Below are positions 56,812 through 64,000 of a stretch of 64,000 bases of DNA, one piece after another; position 1 is the first letter of the stretch, and the number at the start of each line of letters is the position of its first letter. The notes under the pieces are model-generated. The model did no database searches and was not told the DNA's origin. It saw only the letters and a list, made by a program, of their open reading frames with translations. Source of the DNA: Takakia lepidozioides (taxonomy: Eukaryota > Streptophyta > Takakiopsida > Takakiales > Takakiaceae); the NCBI GenBank assembly GCA_030704615.1, contig CM060731.1:94904756-94968755 (forward strand), given 5' to 3'. The position numbers were made by a program, and so were the translations under genes.

Positions 56812-57060
56812 TTTTTTTTTTTATTCCTGCACATGAGTAAATCAGGGGCAGGAGCAGGGCACCGGATTTGAACCCCGGACTTGTCGAGAGGCGCCGCGCC
56901 ACGTGTTGAGGTGCAACTGGTCCGTTCAATCCATAAACGAACAGGGGCGGGGCAGGGGGTTTGAACCCTTGACCTTTCTAAAGACGCGAAAACGTGGCGT
57001 GGCGCAACTGGCCAATCGCGCGACACGTGGCAAGGCGCGGTTGGCCAGTCGTCCCTCTTC
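56812..57060 (-). mobile_element. SINE with dimeric tRNA-like head
   Basis: On the minus strand two homologous tRNA-like blocks follow each other. The first has box A TGGCCAGTTGCGCC and box B GGTTCAAACCCC (57030-56958). The second has a weaker box A GGACCAGTTGCACC and box B GGTTCAAATCC (56926-56868). The 3' end is TGCAGGAATAAAAAAAAAAA at 56813-56832. Part of a third box A block (ACTGGCCAACCGCGCC) lies just upstream near 57045. Confidence 0.65.
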
Positions 57061-57273
57061 ATGCACAAGGCTCTTGGGGGACCCTTTCCCTCCCCTCTAT
57101 GATCACCTTTGCTCCTCCGTGTGTGCGGTTCCTTGGCTTTCTGTAGTCTTCGGACTTCATTTGCTTCGCACTGCAAATGTGAGGTGCAAAGTTGTTTATT
57201 TTCGGGGGGGGGGGAGAGAGGGGTTTTGTCGATTTTTTATCTAGTCGGTCCCATCTGTTCAGCCCCGTTTCAC

Positions 57274-57515
57274 TGTTGGGGAGTATTGGTATGGCGGTTG
57301 ATATGTAAATGTTTATACCTGCCTAGTCCGGTATCTCCCTGAGTATAGTATATTTACATATCAGACCGGTCTGGTCCTTACATAGCAGTGCATATACTGC
57401 TATATATACATATGTTCTTCGCTACCAGACCAACATTGTTGTTGTAATGTTTGATTGGTAGGTTGTTGCATTTACCTGCGGTTCAATCAATATATTAAGC
57501 AAGGTAGTTTGTTTT
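57274..57515 (+). repeat. Possible solo LTR
   Basis: TGTTGGGGAGTATTGG start and an AT-rich body with several TATA-like stretches resemble Copia LTRs. The end is unclear and no partner or TSD was found. Confidence 0.25.
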
Positions 57516-57945
57516 GTTTTGTTTGTTCGTTTGTTTTGTCATTGAGATCTCCCAAACAACAAGGCCTCCACCGGGGTTCTTAATACCGCTAGAAAGCCAT
57601 CCATGTGTAGGGGTGCATTGAGGTGGTTGCATAATGTTTGGATTATACGGCGTGGGAGATATTGAATTTCAAGTATTTCTTTCTAAAAAAATTACAGAAC
57701 AGGGGACAGTGGAGAACTTTATTTGGAATTATTGGAGGGGAAAAAATTAAAACCCTTTGGTACACCATAAGGCACACACACCGTAGTCAGTGAAGGAGCG
57801 ATCATTGCTATTCTGATGAATAATTAGGGAACTGCCAAGGCCATCGGCCTTTGAAGATGAACTATCTTTTATTTCCTCCTTCTGTCCTGGAGGATTCATG
57901 AGCGTATGCGATAGACTAAGAGGAACAGACTAAGAGGAACAATAA
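57516..57945. other. No recognisable gene
   Basis: AT-rich sequence with a GTTTT microsatellite near 57510. Nothing recognised. Confidence 0.5.
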
Positions 57946-57949
57946 TCAG

Positions 57950-58303
57950 CGGAAGTGGAGTTTTGAAAGCCTTAGATGACTGCTATTCCAATTGACGTCT
58001 CTGTCAAATTCCGGCGAGGCAGTGGGTGGTACCACGGATGTTCCTCCAGCTTTTCGAGGGTCTTGTTCCATTCGCAGTGGTCTGCAGCAGAGCTGTTGTA
58101 GATAACTCCTTGACGCCCCAGGTCGACGCGAAGGCAATATCTGCACAGATTTTGATCCATGCTTTTCTTGCTTCAATTTGGAGGTCCCGGTAGAAGAAGG
58201 AGAGTAGAGATGAGATCGAGCATGTGTTTCTAGAAAAAGTTTTGTTGCATCTGGCCTTCCATAAGTGCCAAAGGTCTACTTGTGAGGGTATCGAAGACTC
58301 CAC
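57950..58303 (-). pseudogene. LINE 3'-terminal fragment
   Basis: Minus strand: WHLWKARCNKTFSRNTCSIS, then SLLSFFYRDLQIEARKAWIK. Another frame at 58030-57950 gives SPEFDRDVNWNSSHLRLSK. Homologous to 55526-55960 and in opposite orientation. Confidence 0.6.
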
Positions 58304-60402
58304 ATGACAGTGCTTTTTGTAAATTTTATCACTGGAAATTCATGGAAAACAGCAAATTGGGTTTTTTTATGGCATATTGGCTGTTCATTTGTCTTTTGGT
58401 ACACATGGTCATAAATGTAAACACGTATATATTTAGTAAAACGACGGTAAAATAAGCCCCCCAAGTTTGGGTGGGCCCTGTCCATTAGAGAGTGCTACTA
58501 GTGTATAAGTAATAAAGGAACTCCTCGCACACACGTATGTACACCCAGAAATCAGACTCCTCACCACAACGGTGTAGATGAATATCTGAAGTCTCTTCGG
58601 GTACCAATCCGCTTTAGCAAAGTCATGCTCTGAATCTAAACTACACACCCCAATATCCTGTCCATTCCTGTAGAGGATAGGAGCATCCTAGGTAAGCGCA
58701 ACATTAAGTCTTTGGAAGGTAAGTCTTTGGAAGGTAACATGACGGTGGAACAAATGCCCCCACGGCTAAGCAGCATTTCCCATATGAAAAAAGCAAGACG
58801 GGGTTACAGAGCGCGCTGTCACACACACTCTCAAACTACCCATGTATGCATGTATGACCTTCATATTGCTTATACTCGTCCTCGCTTTTATCCTCGGTTG
58901 CAGTCCACTACCTTCGCTTTTCTGGTTTCTCAGGTTGGCGTAGGACCCTGCACATCCCGAAACAATACTGTTTATTGTAGGTCTTCGTAGGAAAAGGACG
59001 TTCCTTTGCATCTTGCATATCAAATGCCTAATCTTGGGGACGACAGACACTCTGCAGAGTATTCGCTTGTGGCAGCACTCTTATATATCACTCTGCGATC
59101 GTGATTGTAAACATAGAGTTCTCAACCTGACCCTGACACCTCCTCGCCATGTCCGTGTTCTTCTTCTGGCTTTAGGGCTTTTATCCGAGCCCCGTTCATG
59201 CAGATCTTTAGTTTGAAATCTGTGTTTCTCTACACTGACGTGTGATTGTGTTCCAATACATCAGAACATGCTTTCAAGTTGAGTCCTATTCTGTCTTTAA
59301 TTGCTGATTTATGAATTGGCGGAGCTTTTGGTAACTCGACTTTGTAGAGACAGCTACTGTTGATGGAACACACGAGTATTGGTGGAGCTCATGCTCTTGT
59401 AAATATCCGTTGAACAACACATGTGCAACTGTCTTCTTTGGACGAAGGACGGTTGCCTATGAAGGTGCTCGAGAATTATGGTCAGCACGCGGAAATACAG
59501 GATTTGAAGGGATGGGTAAGGAAGTAGCAAATTTAACTGCCCCCACTTTGGCACTCAGCAAATTCGGTGCTCCACTCCCCAGGCCGCATCCTTTGTGCTT
59601 TGCACTGTATCTGTTTCAAGAGAGACAAGTATAGGAAGAGAAGTGAAGGGCCATAGGGTGAGTGTGATAGATCTTTGGGGGTCACTGGTGGATTTGGGAT
59701 TGGAGCTGCTATAGGAATTTCGTAGAAATGTAGATGGAACCCGGATCGGGAAGAAATTTGCCTTGACGTGAATTCAGAAGCATGCCGAAGCAGCAGGTCT
59801 ACACAAGGGAGGCCCTGATGGCATTTGCCAATTTCACGAGTTGTCGGACACGGCCGGATGGTCTGGATCCTATATTGTGGAGGTGCGCCTGATTATCCTG
59901 TTATCCTCACCCACTTTCCTGATCAACCCTCTTCCTTGGATGCTGAATTCAGGTTGATGTTCGGTCACAAGAATTTGTGGATTGGTTAGCACGGTGCAGA
60001 TAGTCGAAGTGCCATAAGCCAACACTGATTAGGATTGTCCACTCGTGGAACGTGTACATGCTCATGAAACCCCAGCAAGAAAGTGGAAATTGCGGCCTGG
60101 GGGATTTGGGGGTGACCATAAAGTCTGGCTTTGAAAGTTTGCTATGAAATTAAAACTGGAGGGAATATTTGCAGTGATGGATGTAATGGGGTAACATCAT
60201 CAACAAGGGATTAGACTTGCTTGAAAAAAAGAGATTCTTGTGAGTCCTGTGGCTTCAGTTGGCAGAAATAGCAATAAGTGAGGCATGTTGTTCTCAGATC
60301 TGTCTGCAACCATACATGATGAGTACAAATATGAAGTGGAATGTTAGAAAAGGATGGTTCTTGTCCTCAGGAGCGATCTGATAATGGGGTGAATCAATTT
60401 TC
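58304..60402. other. No recognisable gene; upstream region of the CBE1-like gene
   Basis: Small ORFs only. It should contain the promoter and first exon(s) of the gene at 60.4 kb. The N-terminal eIF4E-binding motif (YxxxxL-phi) expected in CBE1 was not found. Confidence 0.35.
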
Positions 60403-63400
60403 TTGGTCATGGGCAGTGATGGGGCCTCGTATAACAAGGCTCCACAAGATGAGATCCCTGAATGGCGGAGGGCTGGAGGAGGAGGTGCACTACTACATGC
60501 TCGACGGAAGCCATATGACGAGGAAACAGTGGCCAATGCTTTGTCCAGTACCTATCCACCTAGGCCTGCCTGGGGAGATACAAGCAGCTCCATGTGTGTA
60601 CCTCACGACTGCCTAGGTCCAGGCTCCATTGCTCCCTCTAGTAGGCGGGAGCGATTGGGGCATCGAGATTCCGAACGAGGTCGTGGCTCACATGATTGGG
60701 AAGGATGTGAAGGCCAGTTCCAGACACCCTGTATCCTGAAACCTCTCAAACCCTAATTAAACAAGCACTTGATAACTTATTCTGAGATAGACCAATGTGG
60801 CTAGAAGGCAAATCTACCTCTGCTAAACCTCAAAATTAAGAGTATGGCCCCCTAGCGCTTGCAACTAAATAGGCATCAGAATGGCTTGTGTGCATATGCT
60901 AATCCATTAGATGACTTCTCAGGGCACAACTTTCAATTAGAGAGCTTTCCAATTGAAGAACTGGCCATCTAACCAAAGGACTGACTCTTTCAATATTTTG
61001 TGATGGATTTTGGATTTGGTGATGTCCTCTTGATATAAAACACATACCTTGCAAATCAGAATGCTGGGCATGGGGCCTGGAGCTAGGTGTAAGTTGAGAG
61101 CTTCTTAAAGGGCTGTCCCAATGGAGTTAAGGGTTGAAGGTGAGAGATGTTGGGAGGGTGGCAGGGACAGCACCGGTAGGAGAACAGGTGCAGCGCATGG
61201 GGGTGGAGCGTGATGGGCTGTTGGGCAGTGGCACCTGGCCACCTCCTACAGCCCCTCGTCTGGGTAGAACCTCTGAGACCTATCAGTCTCTGCGCCCTAC
61301 TTTGAAGGTTGGTTTTCACTCACACATGCAGGCAACTGAGCTAGAAAAACCATGTACGTACTTTTGGTTGCTAACATTGAAAGTTGCAACCTACCAGAAA
61401 CCCAACCTATCAGTAGTGTCCCCAAACTGCTGTCCTCCCCAAGCCAGTTTGTATGTTGAAGAGGCCACACTTTGCAAAATATTGATGTCCTTCTCAAAAA
61501 ACATTGTGTTTCCCTCTCTATTTGGGATTCTTTGTGGTAGTGAGGGCAGATGCATGGAACATGGACTCTCAGCAGACGGCATACAAGATGGTCGAAGGTG
61601 ATTGTCACTCTTTCAGTCGGTGGGAGGGTTACTTGAGCAGATTCTTTCTTAGTTTCCGTAACAGGTTGGGGTTGATGGGCTGGCAGGGGTCGACATATGG
61701 GCGACATGAAGACACTGACACTGTGAATGATGAAACTTTTGGCTCTTCGGAAGCTTCAAATGATGAAAGAGCTGAGCAAGAACGTAAGCGCCGAGGTGAG
61801 TGGAGGGTCGAATCTTAATATCAGATGGATTTGCAGTGGTGAAGAGGTCCCTGTGTGAAGGATCTGCAACTGTTGGGCCCATGCAGGTCACATGGAGGAT
61901 CTGTTGCGGCTCTTTTTGGGTGCTGACCATGGTGCAGTGTATATGTGTGTTGGTTCTAGCATGCTCAAAGGGCGATGTATTGTGGTCAACATTTTGGAGC
62001 CTAGGCTTTATCTTGGCTTTGTGTTGGTGGAAATTTTAGGATGGATTATTGCTTATGTGAAGAATGTTGTTGTTGTGTGACTCATAATCATGACTTAGTG
62101 TGTTTCCTTGCTCTGCAAGTGTCCGTGTATGCATCCTGGTTACAAATCAATAACCCTATGATGAAGTAGCATTTGTTAGCAATCAATTTTGTGAATGTTT
62201 CTCTTGTTTTGTTGATATTGTGATGTATGGTGGGCTTTGCCTGTGCATCAAATTACCAGTTGCAAGCATACTTCATACCGTTTGACGCGACCTCTTTGCC
62301 TAGCAGGTTCAATCGTGTGGTTCTGTCACTGGCAGGTTAGTGCAGTAACTTGGGCTTTTACAAGTAAAATGAGAAGGGTAACAAGGAAGTGGGATGTGGG
62401 TGTGCAGAGTCATTTGAGATGATGCGCAGAGAGCAGCATAGGAAGCTACAGGAGCACATGCTGCCCCAGACCAAGGTGGATAATCCTGCTGTTCCTCGCA
62501 AGCATGATGAAAATTGCCTCTGGGATGATCACCCCCGTTACTCCCCTCCACTCTCGCCTACTGGCAGGAACACTGCCCGCCTTGTTGCCACGACTCCCCG
62601 TCTTGCCGTACCTCCAGGATTTTCCAAAGTTGCCCAGAAACGGCAAACCCCTAGTCAAGGACCTCCACTACAGGTAGCTCAATCAACGAAAACCTAATGC
62701 TGCAATTTGAAGAAGCATCGTTCACTTTGTACTTACAGCCCTTCTGGTTTCTTTTGCTGTATTCTCTAGCTCTCTCTCTTTCTGCTACGAGGGTTTATTA
62801 TTACAGCTGAGGGGCAATTCCTCCATGAGATTAAAGGCACTTGTCTGTTTACTGAGTTGGTTGAATGTATTGACAGGATGATGATGCTGAAGCTGGTCAC
62901 AGTGCTTCCAAGAAGATTGTTGTGGAGCAAGAGGCTACTCCAAACAACGGGATGGAAACAGAGAGCAAGATAGATGAAACATTACTTTGTGCTGGTGGTG
63001 CAGATTTGATAACAACCATTAAGCCGACAAGTATGGAATTAGAGGCCGCTATGACTGAATCTATGGCTGCCGCACCAGCAATGTCCAGGCCTAGGGGCAC
63101 AATTGAGACGCTTTTGGAGGAAACTTCAGATGTATGGAGTTTCAGTATTGAGGGTAGCTGTGACACGGTGCCTATCGACCGAAGCCCAGTAGAGGAACTA
63201 GTTAAAAGACAACCGGAGTCTTTGCTTGACAAGCTATTTGGGAAGCCTACATCAGGGTTTGCCACCAATGGTCCCATGTCTTCTGACTTTTTGTTAGATA
63301 AGGTACTGGGTCCTTCCTAATTATATGTCTACCTTTATTTGTGTCTGCATGGTAAGCCTATAGCAACATCTCATTGAGTCAATATATTGCATGTTCAGTG

Positions 63401-63680
63401 TGCATTGCATAGTCCTGTATTCGAATTGAAGTCTGTTACACAGCATTTTCTATCTTTCCTTTATGTCCCTTGTTACTTATTGATCCCAAGTCAGGCTTGC
63501 TCTTGGACAGAAGGGAAAGTGTTTGAATTTCATGTCTTAGCTGCGTGGGCTGCTAGGGTGAGGTGGCGGCTGATGATCTTGTTGCGACATGGCAGTCGCC
63601 AATGGGAGCTGCAGAGGGAGATACTTGGTCGGAGATAGACTGCAAGAGATCTAAATTTGCTCAGTGGTTCCACTCTGAAG
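60403..63680 (+). CDS. CBE1-like (At4g01290 family) eIF4E-binding protein, N-terminal exons
   Basis: Exons: ~60403-60740 (SDGASYNKAPQDEIPEWRR, TYPPRPAWGD, RRERLGHRDSERGRGSHDWE); ~61551-61795; 62408-62673; 62877-63302; 63557-63680. Exon 2 ends DTVNDETFGSSEASNDERAE then QERKRR. Spliced in phase to exon 3 it continues ESFEMMRREQHRKLQEH and later VPPGFSKVAQKR. Exon 4 has ETLLEETSDVWSFSIEG and QPESLLDKLFGKPTSGF; exon 5 has KRSKFAQWFHSE. The NDETFGSS...ERKRR.SFE.MR.EQ block and PPGF motif match my memory of Arabidopsis At4g01290 (CONSERVED BINDING OF EIF4E 1), a cytoplasmic partner of the cap-binding complex. All exons from 2 on are free of stops with good GT-AG sites, so this looks like an active host gene. 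The first exon and 3' half are outside or unresolved. Confidence 0.75.
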
Positions 63681-63879
63681 GTATGGACAACATGCTTGTT
63701 GTTTTTTAAATGGGACTTTAACGAAAAATTTGTTTGGCTGTATTTGTCTCTTTAGAGACTCTGAATCTTTGGGCATCTGATGTTTTCTGAATTGGTTTAT
63801 CCTGTTGTACTTTGTCCCATAGGTCGAGTGGGCATTATAGAATTTGAATTTCTCTTTCTCTTTCTCTCTCTCTCTCTAG

Positions 63880-64000
63880 AAAAATTCAAACTCAGGGCGT
63901 GAAGCCTACCTTTGAACAGCAAACAGAAGCAGAGAGGAAAGGGAGAGTGCAATTGCCCGTTGTGTGGGCAACCTGAAGACAATATTCATTTCCTGATTCA
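63880..64000 (+). pseudogene. LINE zinc-ribbon fragment at window edge
   Basis: The frame near 63915-64000 reads NSKQKQRGKGECNCPLCGQP, then EDNIHFLI, the same C-terminal ribbon as in the LINE at 5.0 kb. It continues beyond the window. It follows exon 5 of the CBE1-like gene by 200 bp, so it probably lies in that gene's next intron. Confidence 0.5.

Overview
The window is nuclear DNA of a streptophyte plant. It has GT-AG introns, plant LINE and Ty3/gypsy chromovirus retrotransposons, pentatricopeptide-repeat (PPR) sequences of the MYAKCG type, an AKR2-like STI1 exon and a spliced homologue of the plant eIF4E-binding protein CBE1 (At4g01290). PPR debris together with a retroelement that carries a C5-cytosine methyltransferase suggests a seed-free plant or charophyte. 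The species cannot be fixed from sequence alone.

Layout. 0-3 kb: a 96-bp tandem palindromic repeat and a broken MULE-like transposase gene. 3-9 kb: a broken LINE 3' end, two displaced AKR2-like exons and a frameshifted PIF/Harbinger transposase. 9.5-13.5 kb: PPR relics and two minisatellites. 13.6-17.4 kb: a multi-exon gene (M1) with methyltransferase-like motifs, three nonsense codons and an array of palindromes at its 3' end. 17.5-19.4 kb: two unrecognised intact ORFs. 19.8-23.8 kb: a PPR locus broken up by 195-bp and 370-bp tandem duplications, with an OSB-type PDF motif upstream of the PPRs. 24.6-27.3 kb: a gag-only retroelement. 28.3-31.6 kb: two more M1-family copies, joined head to tail on the minus strand. 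33.2-37.4 kb: an array of GCGAC/GTCGC palindromes ending in a CACTA-type terminus, a truncated chromovirus pol, and a 50-bp-period palindrome array. 37.9-42.5 kb: a deleted LINE. 42.5-53.9 kb: a minus-strand retroelement whose gag, protease and C5-methyltransferase sequence is split by a nested chromovirus (45819-53066; LTRs of about 866 bp, TSD TTCAG, initiator-Met PBS, chromodomain). 55.5-58.3 kb: LINE 3' fragments, a second copy of the 50-bp palindrome family and two tRNA-derived SINEs. 60.4-63.7 kb: the CBE1-like host gene, the only clearly functional-looking host gene, followed by a LINE fragment at the window edge.

Most coding sequence is transposon-derived. It is typically broken by single in-frame stop codons in otherwise conserved frames, many explicable as C-to-T or G-to-A changes. 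The points most worth following are the retroelement-borne DNA methyltransferase, the three M1-family copies, and three families of short GC-rich palindromes arranged as arrays. One of those families abuts a CACTA terminus, and another sits in the introns and at the 3' end of M1.
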